Both the position numbers and the translations under genes were made by a program. A stretch of DNA of 64,000 nt from positions 372,001-436,000 of the forward strand of contig NZ_JAGTUT010000002.1 in assembly GCF_025685605.1 (NCBI RefSeq), in the 5' to 3' direction. The DNA is from Granulicella arctica. Its GTDB lineage: Bacteria > Acidobacteriota > Terriglobia > Terriglobales > Acidobacteriaceae. Under the pieces are notes generated by a model, which was not told where the DNA came from, did no database searches, and worked only from the letters and a program-made list of their open reading frames with translations. Positions 8,944-16,645 of the stretch are shown here, piece by piece (the stretch's first letter is position 1; each line of letters starts with the position of its first letter).

Positions 8944-9369
8944 ATGACCAGATGGCTCAACAGCTTGCAACCCTGGGGCGTAGTTCTTCTGCGCCTCGTT
9001 CTCGGCGTAGCCATGCTCGCCAGTGGCTGGGAGAAGGTCTACTCCCCCAACATTCTCCACGGCCACAACACCTTGGCCGCGCTCGACCACTACTGCCACT
9101 ACATCGCCAGTCTCGGCCTCCCTTACTGGCTCGGCTACATCTCAGCCTTCACAGAAGTGGTCGGCGGCCTCTGCCTCCTCATCGGCCTCTTCGTCCGCTT
9201 TTTCTCGTTCCTCGTCGCCGGCAATATGCTCACAGCCATCGTCATGGTTAATCGCCACCACGGCTACAGTGGCTCCGCCTACTCGATCGCCCTGCTCGCC
9301 ATTGCAACCATGCTGCTCCTCGCCGGACCAGGCCGCCTGGCCTTAGATCGCCGCATGGGTCTCATCTAA
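8944..9369 (+). CDS. DoxX family membrane protein
   Basis: A 141-residue hydrophobic protein with four predicted membrane helices and the family signature near the N-terminus (LRLVLGVAMLASGWEKV) and in helix 2 (AFTEVVGGLCLLIGLF). DoxX proteins are quinone-linked or redox-associated inner-membrane proteins whose exact reaction varies, so no specific substrate is claimed. ATG 8944 sits 13 nt after the upstream stop with an AAGGA Shine-Dalgarno overlapping that stop region, consistent with an operon with the hydrolase-like gene. Confidence 0.85.
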   Translation: MTRWLNSLQPWGVVLLRLVLGVAMLASGWEKVYSPNILHGHNTLAALDHYCHYIASLGLPYWLGYISAFTEVVGGLCLLIGLFVRFFSFLVAGNMLTAIVMVNRHHGYSGSAYSIALLAIATMLLLAGPGRLALDRRMGLI

Positions 9370-9391
9370 GAGACTCTCGCGTTAAGGAGTG

Positions 9392-9417
9392 AAGGCCCCC
9401 GATACTGTGGGGGCCTT
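9392..9417 (+). terminator. GC-rich hairpin after doxX-like gene
   Basis: A 9-bp stem (9392-9400 with 9409-9417) starts 22 nt after the stop codon. The T tract is poor, but position and strength suit a terminator between the convergent doxX-like and DUF1501 genes. Confidence 0.6.
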
Positions 9418-9711
9418 ACGTATTTGGAGGGGGAGGGTTTTGCGGATAGGGGAAGCCAGAACCGAAGGAAGAGCAAGCCTGGCGTTTACTTGGTACATTC
9501 AGTCAGACGCGAACCAACTGGAATAGTTGTGCCCGTTTCTAATATTTTTTTACTGAATACTGTATTTTTCGAAAATGGGACAATCGTTCAGTGATCGTTC
9601 TGAGTGTATCGGCAGACTCGTCACATACAAGAGCAATTTTGCACACATACACAGAAATAGTTTCGTAGTTCAAATCCTGAACGCCATAAGTCCCGTTTTG
9701 GATTTAAAACG
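9418..9711. other. AT-richer intergenic stretch, no gene seen
   Basis: The nearly 300 bases between the hairpin and the DUF1501 stop codon are clearly less GC-rich than the surroundings, with a TATTTTTTTACTG run near 9542. No credible coding frame, tRNA or repeat was seen. Confidence 0.5.
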
Positions 9712-11028
9712 CTACACAAAGTTAAGAAATTGCGCCGGTCGCACCTGCGCTCCCGGAAATACTGCGTCCATATTCCTCGCTCCGAGAGTCTTATACGCCG
9801 CCTCACCTAGGACATTCCGGAAATCTGTAGTCACCGTCAGGTCGCGCCCTTCATTCAGTTGCTCGTTCGCCAGCCCCGGCCACTTCCCATAGACCTTGCC
9901 GCCCCGAACCCCGCCACCCAGCACAAACATCACGTTTGCATGGCCATGGTCCGTTCCGCCCGTCCCGTTCTGCCGAGCCGTCCGGCCAAACTCCGACATC
10001 GTCACCAGCGTCAGGTTTTCCGCCTCCGGCCCCATATCCTTCCAGAACGCCGCAATCGAATCCGAAAACTCCTTTAGCCGATTCGCCAACTGCCCATTTG
10101 CCGCCCCTTGATTCTGGTGCGTGTCCCAGCCGCCAATATCCGAGAACGCCGCCTCCACCCCGAGATCCGCCTTCATCAACTGCGCAATCTGCTTCAGGTT
10201 GTTCCCAAACGGGCTCTTCGGATAGTCCACACCCGCCGCCGGTTGATAGTGTGCCGGATCGGCCGCCTTCAGCATCCGCACCGCCTCAAAGGTCTCCTGC
10301 CCCGTCCCATGCAGCATAGAGTCCGAGCTCTCGTCATACATCGCCTGAAACGCATTCGAGATCGGCGAGGTCTGTGGCCCCTTCCCACCTACCGAAAAGT
10401 CTGCGAGGTTACTCACCGCGATCGCCGGAAGCTTGCCCTGCAACGTCCGCGGCACCTGCGACCCAAGCGCCACCGCCCGAAACGCACTAGCCTTCCCCTC
10501 AACCGGCCCGTTCTGCAGAGCACGATTCAGCCAGCCGTCCTGCGTCACCTTCACGCCCGGTGTACCCGACTCCATGTAGTCCTGGGCATCGAAGTGCGAC
10601 CGCGTCGTATCGGTCGACCCCACCGCATGAACGATCGCCAGGTGCCCCTGGTCATACAAGGGCTTGAATGAAGCCAGCGAAGGATGCAGCCCGAAGAACC
10701 CATCTAAATCCAGCACCTGGTTCTTCTGAATCGCGATCGAAGGCCGCATCGCGTAGTAGTTCTTCTCCTGGTACGGCACGACGACGTTCAACCCATCCGC
10801 CGCACCCCGCTGGAAGATCACGACCAGCTTCTTCTTATTAGCCGCTGCCGTCGTCACTTCAGCCATCACGCTCCGCACCAGGAAACTCGGAATCACCGAG
10901 GTCCCGATCAGCGCCAGCGCACCATTCCGCATAAATCCACGCCGGGAGACGGCCCGCCGCGCCAGATCGCGCCCCTGCATATCGCATCCCCAGTCGCTCT
11001 GATCCGTAAAGCTCTTCCAATTCGCCAT
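9712..11028 (-). CDS. DUF1501 domain protein, Tat-type export signal
   Basis: The 438-residue product matches the DUF1501 family (sulfatase/alkaline-phosphatase-like fold): VVIFQRGAADGLNVVVP, SHFDAQDYMESG, a GGWDTHQNQG segment and TMSEFGRTARQNGTGGTDHGHA with the conserved DHG. The N-terminus has SRRGFMRNGALALIG, a twin-arginine-like signal, so the folded protein is probably exported. It lies downstream of the DUF1800 gene on the same strand (201-nt gap). These two families occur as neighbours in many bacteria and probably act together, but the biochemical role is unknown. Confidence 0.9.
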   Translation of the reverse strand: MANWKSFTDQSDWGCDMQGRDLARRAVSRRGFMRNGALALIGTSVIPSFLVRSVMAEVTTAAANKKKLVVIFQRGAADGLNVVVPYQEKNYYAMRPSIAIQKNQVLDLDGFFGLHPSLASFKPLYDQGHLAIVHAVGSTDTTRSHFDAQDYMESGTPGVKVTQDGWLNRALQNGPVEGKASAFRAVALGSQVPRTLQGKLPAIAVSNLADFSVGGKGPQTSPISNAFQAMYDESSDSMLHGTGQETFEAVRMLKAADPAHYQPAAGVDYPKSPFGNNLKQIAQLMKADLGVEAAFSDIGGWDTHQNQGAANGQLANRLKEFSDSIAAFWKDMGPEAENLTLVTMSEFGRTARQNGTGGTDHGHANVMFVLGGGVRGGKVYGKWPGLANEQLNEGRDLTVTTDFRNVLGEAAYKTLGARNMDAVFPGAQVRPAQFLNFV

Positions 11029-11118
11029 AATCGTCTCCCGTTCGTAATCCCTGATACTACTAACGCCAAATCAACCACTATGTTGTGAATTAGCTCGTTC
11101 CCTGTCTCGGCAACACTT

Positions 11119-11151
11119 CCGGGTGCCCCCTATCCCGATCCTGGGAGGTGG
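11119..11151. repeat. CCGGGTGCCCC-headed palindromic element, copy 1
   Basis: In the gap between the DUF1800 and DUF1501 genes an 11-mer CCGGGTGCCCC (11119-11129) is followed by an imperfect hairpin (TCCC/GGGA core). The same 11-mer recurs at 13394 in front of another hairpin, which suggests a dispersed palindromic repeat. Confidence 0.4.
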
Positions 11152-11229
11152 GAATGTAAAATTCTCCCACCATTGGCTCTTGCCTTCTTTGTGTCATTCC
11201 AGAAGGGAACCTACGTCTATCGTTCAGCA

Positions 11230-13311
11230 CTACCGCCGCTGAAACTCTGGCGATCCCAGCAACAATCCAGCCATGATACCCGCCTGCCGGTCCATCCGCC
11301 CTCCAGCCGGTCCATCTCCTAGCGCCCCGGAGAACTCCTTCACCGCCTGCTCCTGCGCACTCCCGTCCTCCGACTGCCGCAGCACCGCCGACCGCGTCCG
11401 CTCACTCACCGGCTCCCCGACCAGAAAAAGCTCTAGTCGTCGCTCCTTCTCCCTAGTAGCTGTATCGGAGGAAAGCGAAACCGTCTGCACCCCACCTTCA
11501 CCCAACAGAGACCCCAGCCCAATCCGCACCCCCGGCATTCGGTCCCCCGCCAACACCAGCGCAAAGTTCATCCGGCTCACCAGTGCGCCCGTGCTCACCC
11601 ACGGCTCCGACATCCAGCTATAACCGTTCGGCGTCTGCATCCCATACAGCGGCATCCCCAGCGTATTCAGCGCCTGCACCAAAGGCTGCGCATTACCGAT
11701 CTCCGCATCACTTGCCCGAGCAGCTGACACCACAAACTCCAGCGGCGTCTTCACCTTCGCCCGATACACCTTGGGCGACCAGAACTCCGGCGCGTCGAAC
11801 ATTGTCCGTAGCACCACCTTCATATCGCCCTTGCTCTTCAGGAACGCAGCCGTCATCCGGTCCACCAGCGCGGGTGGCGGCTCATCCGCCACAAACCGCA
11901 CCGCCAGCTTCGTCGAAATAAACCGTGCCGTCGCCGGACTCGTAGCCAGCGCATGCAACACGGCCAGCCCCTCATCCATCCCGCCGTCACGAATCGTCTG
12001 TCCCAGCACCACCTTCGACCCCGGCTCGTGCCGCCTCGGCTCAAACTGAAACGCCGCTCCCTGGTACGGCCGCTCGATCGTCCAGCCTGTGAATACCTTT
12101 GCCACCTGTGTCACATCCGCCTGCGTATACCCGCCGCCGACCCCCAGCGTGTGCAGCTCCATCAACTCCCGCGCATAGTTCTCGTTCAACCCACTGGCCT
12201 TTGCCTTGAAGTTGGGATTGTTCGCCTTCCGCCGCGCACCATTCTGTGCCGCCTGCGACCCTGGCCCTATACTCTGCCAGTTGTCCAGATACATCTGCAT
12301 CGCCGGACTCTCCGCCGTAGCCACCAGCAGGTCCTCAAAGTGTCCCAGCGCGTTTGGTCGAATCACATCCCGCTCAAACGATGGCAGCAGAAACGGCTCA
12401 TTCTGGTTCTTTCTTGCATAAATATTGAAGTGGTTCAGCCAGAAGTCCGTCATCACCGCCTCAAGCTGGCGATCGCTATAGACATCTCGCAGCACCCGCG
12501 ACTGCAGCAACTCCCCCGTCACCATCCGCCCAGAACCCGGCAGCGCCGCCAGGATCTCCTTCTGCTCCGGACTCAACCCCTGCACCGCCTCTGCGAGTTC
12601 TCGCTTGCTCAGGCTCTGCCGAAACGCAATCAACTCCTTTGGCGACATCGCCAGGATTCGCTGCATCCGCTGATCAGCCGGCAGATTGATTACCCGCATC
12701 GCGTCCAGCCCGGCGTAGAGCTCCTCTTCATGCACCGCCAACCCAGCCATCGGCGGTTCCACTGCCTCCTCAGGAGCAGCGGCAGCGACATCCATAGTCC
12801 CCATACCAGCCTTCATTGTTCCAGCGGCATCCGGCTTCATCGCCGGATCGGCAGCCGCAGCCCCCTTAGCAGCCTTCTGCTCCTGCTTCATCTTGTAAAA
12901 CGCCATCTGGTCCGCATAGATCACCCGCTCCGTCGGATCGTTCGGCAGCGGACGATCCTGTCGCTCCATCATCCGCAACACCTGCGGCGAAGGAAACCGC
13001 TGCATCAACGCCTCCTGCGAAAGCTTCATCGCCGGAAAATTAGCCAGCCGCGCCTCAAGCGCAGAGTCATCGATACTTTGCGGGTCAAGCTGTTGATCGA
13101 ACCACCGCTTCAACCCCATCTTCTCAACCGCAGTCACATCTCCAGGCCGCGGCCCAAACGTGAAACGGTTCAGCGCATGGAGCACCCGCGCATCCTCCGC
13201 GTTCTTTCCCCCACCCGCGGGAGCGCCCGCAGCCATCAACGGCTGTCCCACCAGCACCAGACACAAAGCCCCAGCAGTCACATCCCGCAACATCCCAAAT
13301 CCAATCGTCAT
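11230..13311 (-). CDS. DUF1800 domain protein, secreted
   Basis: A 693-residue protein with a signal peptide (hydrophobic stretch about 9-28, then AAGAPAGG) and the DUF1800 hallmarks: VLHALNRFTFGPRPGDV at the mature N-terminus, VMTDFWLNHFNIYARK, NENYARELMELHTLG, and the QADVTQVAKVFTGWTI region. An unusual Ala/Met-rich insert lies between about residues 140 and 190. The family function is not established. It is the upstream partner of the DUF1501 protein. The ATG start has an AGGTGA Shine-Dalgarno. Confidence 0.9.
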   Translation of the reverse strand: MTIGFGMLRDVTAGALCLVLVGQPLMAAGAPAGGGKNAEDARVLHALNRFTFGPRPGDVTAVEKMGLKRWFDQQLDPQSIDDSALEARLANFPAMKLSQEALMQRFPSPQVLRMMERQDRPLPNDPTERVIYADQMAFYKMKQEQKAAKGAAAADPAMKPDAAGTMKAGMGTMDVAAAAPEEAVEPPMAGLAVHEEELYAGLDAMRVINLPADQRMQRILAMSPKELIAFRQSLSKRELAEAVQGLSPEQKEILAALPGSGRMVTGELLQSRVLRDVYSDRQLEAVMTDFWLNHFNIYARKNQNEPFLLPSFERDVIRPNALGHFEDLLVATAESPAMQMYLDNWQSIGPGSQAAQNGARRKANNPNFKAKASGLNENYARELMELHTLGVGGGYTQADVTQVAKVFTGWTIERPYQGAAFQFEPRRHEPGSKVVLGQTIRDGGMDEGLAVLHALATSPATARFISTKLAVRFVADEPPPALVDRMTAAFLKSKGDMKVVLRTMFDAPEFWSPKVYRAKVKTPLEFVVSAARASDAEIGNAQPLVQALNTLGMPLYGMQTPNGYSWMSEPWVSTGALVSRMNFALVLAGDRMPGVRIGLGSLLGEGGVQTVSLSSDTATREKERRLELFLVGEPVSERTRSAVLRQSEDGSAQEQAVKEFSGALGDGPAGGRMDRQAGIMAGLLLGSPEFQRR

Positions 13312-13348
13312 AAGTCACCTCAAGTGCGGCGTTCGTCTTTTGTCTGTC

Positions 13349-13429
13349 ATCCCGCAGCGAAGCGGAGGGATCTGCTACGCCCGACACAGACCGCCGGGTG
13401 CCCCATCCTTCGCAGCCCTACCGCGAAGG
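13349..13429. repeat. Two REP-like palindromes
   Basis: Two small palindromes lie close together between genes. One is ATCCCGC...GCGGAGGGAT at 13349-13371. The other is CCTTCGC (13407-13413) with GCGAAGG (13423-13429), preceded by the CCGGGTGCCCC 11-mer also found at 11119. The remainder of 13312-13728 shows no credible gene. Confidence 0.5.
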
Positions 13430-13728
13430 GTGAGCAAGAACTCAGCACGCGAGACCCACTCACAGGTAGACCCATATCTCCCTCACCAGTTGCGAAGGTG
13501 GCCAAAGCTCAAAATCCTGTCAAGCCTCCAAGCACCTCAAAATGCCAAAATCCCGAATAAAGACGCACCTGAAGTAAAGAAAGAAAAGTGGCGGGTGAGT
13601 TCACCTGCTTGAGTAAACATAAGTCAGAGGATCAGGAAGTAAGCGAGAAGCACCCGGCCGGACTCGAACTCCACCCACACGGCACAACTGTTGTCGGCGG
13701 ATCCTTGACTTAGCTGCTACGCTGCTGC

Positions 13729-13911
13729 ATGAACCTTTTCGGCATCGCCGCCTCACCTCGCATCTACTGGGCCTTGGTCTTTGCCGCGTCGATCATCATC
13801 TCCGCCTTCCTCTTCAAAGGCAGCCCAAACATAACTTATGTCGAAGGCGCACTCATAGGAGCAGCCCTAGGCTTCGTAATCCTGAAGCCAAGGGCTGGCA
13901 TTAGCCGCTAG
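13729..13911 (+). CDS. Small two-helix membrane protein (60 aa)
   Basis: ATG-started frame encoding two hydrophobic segments (about 13-30 and 39-54) and a short basic tail. The residue pattern is that of a real small inner-membrane protein: an SPRIYWALVFAAS first helix and a glycine/alanine-rich second. No good Shine-Dalgarno is visible, and a TTGACT hexamer lies just upstream. No family was recognised. It stands alone between repeat-rich gaps, so it may be a small hypothetical gene or a chance frame. Confidence 0.45.
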   Translation: MNLFGIAASPRIYWALVFAASIIISAFLFKGSPNITYVEGALIGAALGFVILKPRAGISR

Positions 13912-14199
13912 AACAGCCCAAGCTGCCCCACCCAAAGCCTAGCTCGCCTCTACGCCTGATGTTTTGAGCGTACGTGCCACGGTCTTTTCTAACTGCAATT
14001 CGTTCAGATCGTAAACCCGCGCGCGGATTGTTTTCGCTCCTCGGAATGCATAGCTAACCCACTTCGGATGAATACTTTTGGACCTAAGCCCAGCAGAATG
14101 AATACTTTACGCCGACATAAAGCCACAAGTTGCTCATAATAAGTCGCTTAGCCTACTTGACCTCTGCGAACATAAGTGTCGGAAGTCAAAATTCGCGAC
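13912..14199. other. Intergenic stretch with a start-less minus-strand frame and inverted repeats
   Basis: On the minus strand a frame ending at 13939 reads AGLRSKSIHPKWVSYAFRG and continues to ...SGVEAS, about 55 codons, but has no ATG/GTG/TTG start between its upstream stop and the body, so it is at most a gene remnant. Two copies of an RATGAATACTTT motif (14066-14078 and 14096-14108) lie within it. Short inverted repeats (AAGTCGC 14141 with GCGACTT 14195, TTGAC 14157 with GTCAA 14185) lie just past the E1 stop codon and may help terminate that transcript. Confidence 0.4.
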
Positions 14200-16377
14200 T
14201 TAGAAAGCCGCCAGCTCAGCAATCGCCCGATACAAATCCTCAGGCTGCGGCAGAATAGCGTCCTCCAGCAACGGCTGATAGGCCACAAACGAATCCATCG
14301 CCGCGACTCGGCGCACCGGCGCATCAAGATCGTGGAACAGCTCATCCCCGATCCGCGCCGCAATCTCCGCTCCGTAGCCCCAGCTCAACATATCTTCGTG
14401 GGCAATAATCACGCGACTCGTCTTCCGCACCGAGGTAGCAATCGCCTCCCAGTCATAAGGGCTCAGCGATCGCAGATCGATCAGCTCCACATCAATCCCT
14501 TTGTCGCGATGGATCTTTTGCGCCGCCTGCAACGCGCGCGGCACGACCGCTCCATACGTAATCACCGTCAGGTCCTTGCCCGGCCGCACGATCTTCGCCT
14601 TGCCAAACGGAACCATGTACTCCGAACCCGGGTAAGCCGCTCGCCCAAACGTCTCGCGATAGAGCCGCTTGTGCTCCAGAAACAGCACCGGATCGTCGCA
14701 CCGAATCGCCGTCCGCAGCAGCCCCATCGCATCCAGCGCATTCGAAGGCATCACCACGCGGACGCCCGGCGTGTGCGTGAAGATGCTCTCGCCCGACTGC
14801 GAATGATAGATCGAACCGCCCGTCAGATAGCCGCCAATCGGAACCCGCATCACGATCGGGCAACTGAAATCGCCATTCGAACGCCATCTAATCAGAGCTA
14901 ACTCATTCCGCATCTGGTGCATAGCTGGCCAGATGTAATCGAAGAACTGAATCTCAACCACCGGCTTCAGACCGCGAACCGCCATGCCGATCGCGCGACC
15001 AACAATGTTCGCCTCAGCCAACGGCGAGTTCCAGCACCGCTCACTGCCGAACTCGCGCTGCAGCCCCGACGTCAGCTTGAAGACGCCGCCTTTGCCCTTC
15101 AGCTTCTCATCCTTCAGCGCGTCGCTCCGCGTAGCATCGGCCACATCTTCACCGAACACCACAATCCGGTCATCGCGACGCATCTCGTCCTTCAGACACG
15201 TATTGATCAGGTCCGCCATCGTGCGCTCATTGGTATCTGCACTCGGAACCGGCTGCGTGTCGAATCGTTCATCCGTGCAGCGCAGATCCTCCGAGTACTG
15301 ATGCCGCAGGATCGAACTCACCTCCGGGAACTTAGCCGCAATCGCACGATCCGACGCACGATTGACCTCTTCATCGACCTGGCGCTCGAGCGCATTGATA
15401 CCCGCCGCATCGAGTATCCCCTCGCGCAATAACCACATCTGCATCTTCGAGATCGGATCGCGCAAAGCATCAGCCTCGATCTCGCCCGGTGCGCGATAGT
15501 CCCGCTCGTCCTCGCTCATCGAGTGCGAGTAAGGCCGAATCACATGCCCGTGAACCAGCGCAGGCCCTTTGCCCGACCGGCAATAATCAGCCGCCTCGAC
15601 CATCGCCGCATAGCAAGCGATCGGATCAGTGCCATCGATCTCAGCGAAGTGGAAGTTGGGGAAGTTGGCGATCAGCCGCGAGATATTCCCGCCCGGCGTA
15701 TTCGCCTCAACCGGCGTCGAGATCGCGTAGCCGTTATCTTCCACAACATAAAGCACGGGCAGCTTGCCGTTCGACGCTGTGTTCAGCGACTCCCAGAACT
15801 CACCCTGGCTCGTCGAACCCTCGCCGATCGAGACATAAACCACCTCGTCGCCATGGAACGTCACATCCTTGAACTCGCGGTAATCACCCGTATGCTTCGC
15901 AGCCGCCTCAGGATGACGCGAGAAATACCGCCCAGCCTCCGCGCAGCCAATCGCATGAAGGCACTGTGTCGCCGTAGACGAAGAAGGTGTAACGATGTTC
16001 AGCCTGGAACTCGACCAGTGCGAAGGCATCTGTCGACCACCGCTCGCAGTGTCATCCGCCGCGCCGACTGCCTGTAGCAACTGCTCCTCGACCGTATTCC
16101 CAAGCGCAAGGCAGATCGCCCGGTCGCGATAGTACGGAAAGAACCAGTCGTAGCCCGGTCGCAGCGCCATCCCGGCAGCGACCAGCAGCGCCTCATGCCC
16201 AGCGCACGAGATCTGGAAGAAGATCTTCTGCTGCCTCTTCAGTACGATCTCGCGATCATCGGTCCGACGCGAAAGATACATCAGCCGGTAGAACTCCACC
16301 AGTTGCTCCGGCGTCAGCGCGCCCGCCTGAACGAGGTCTGCCGTCTCCCGATGTACTACTGCACCATTCCGCGCCAC
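14200..16377 (-). CDS. 2-oxoacid dehydrogenase E1, fused alpha and beta subunits
   Basis: A single polypeptide combining both subunits of the thiamine-diphosphate E1 component of branched-chain 2-oxoacid or pyruvate dehydrogenase. In the first half, LMYLSRRTDDREIVLKRQQ and a ThDP motif (GEGSTSQGEFWESLN to EDNGY, around residue 185). In the second half (from about 365), the transketolase pyrimidine domain IVVFGEDVADA, GMAVRGLKPVVEIQFFDY, then the C-terminal domain with VITYGAVV and VIIAHEDMLSWGYGAEI. E1 decarboxylates the 2-oxoacid and acylates the lipoyl group of E2, but no E2 or E3 gene is nearby. I prefer the GTG at 16377 with a GGAGGG Shine-Dalgarno; the frame extends to 16524 but that part is not protein-like. 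Confidence 0.9.
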   Translation of the reverse strand: MARNGAVVHRETADLVQAGALTPEQLVEFYRLMYLSRRTDDREIVLKRQQKIFFQISCAGHEALLVAAGMALRPGYDWFFPYYRDRAICLALGNTVEEQLLQAVGAADDTASGGRQMPSHWSSSRLNIVTPSSSTATQCLHAIGCAEAGRYFSRHPEAAAKHTGDYREFKDVTFHGDEVVYVSIGEGSTSQGEFWESLNTASNGKLPVLYVVEDNGYAISTPVEANTPGGNISRLIANFPNFHFAEIDGTDPIACYAAMVEAADYCRSGKGPALVHGHVIRPYSHSMSEDERDYRAPGEIEADALRDPISKMQMWLLREGILDAAGINALERQVDEEVNRASDRAIAAKFPEVSSILRHQYSEDLRCTDERFDTQPVPSADTNERTMADLINTCLKDEMRRDDRIVVFGEDVADATRSDALKDEKLKGKGGVFKLTSGLQREFGSERCWNSPLAEANIVGRAIGMAVRGLKPVVEIQFFDYIWPAMHQMRNELALIRWRSNGDFSCPIVMRVPIGGYLTGGSIYHSQSGESIFTHTPGVRVVMPSNALDAMGLLRTAIRCDDPVLFLEHKRLYRETFGRAAYPGSEYMVPFGKAKIVRPGKDLTVITYGAVVPRALQAAQKIHRDKGIDVELIDLRSLSPYDWEAIATSVRKTSRVIIAHEDMLSWGYGAEIAARIGDELFHDLDAPVRRVAAMDSFVAYQPLLEDAILPQPEDLYRAIAELAAF

Positions 16378-16525
16378 GTACCCTCCACGGCAGGGGTTCG
16401 GCACCGGAGATCTTCCCGGCTTCCGTACCCTTACGGGTTCGATTGTAATGCGTGGCTCACATCCGCCGCTCGACCTCGGAAAACCCTCCGTCAGATCGTC
16501 CAGCAGTTTATTAGAAGTCACCAAT

Positions 16526-16607
16526 GTACCGTCACGGTACTGATCTGCACCCTTCAGAGCTCCCTCCCTACGCCGATGCAGGAAACAGTAACAGTCACAC
16601 CGGTGAC
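16526..16607. promoter_or_regulatory. Palindromes in the divergent E1/subtilase promoter region
   Basis: GTACCG-TCA-CGGTAC (16526-16540) and GTCAC-ACCG-GTGAC (16594-16607) are perfect short palindromes placed between two divergently transcribed genes, the geometry of operator sites for a dimeric repressor. A GTCAC pentamer recurs inside both. No regulator gene is adjacent. Confidence 0.35.
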
Positions 16608-16645
16608 TTCCCGCTGAATCCGCATCGTCTCAAGGAGTCGTCACA

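Noticed and set aside
11953..13560. 535-codon plus-strand open frame
   Set aside because: It is an antisense shadow of the DUF1800 gene with Arg/His/Leu-rich, non-protein-like composition.
13641..13690. tRNA-like GAGTTCGAGTCC segment on the minus strand
   Set aside because: It looks like a T arm, but the five-base stem does not pair and no anticodon or acceptor stem can be drawn; not a tRNA or clear tRNA fragment.
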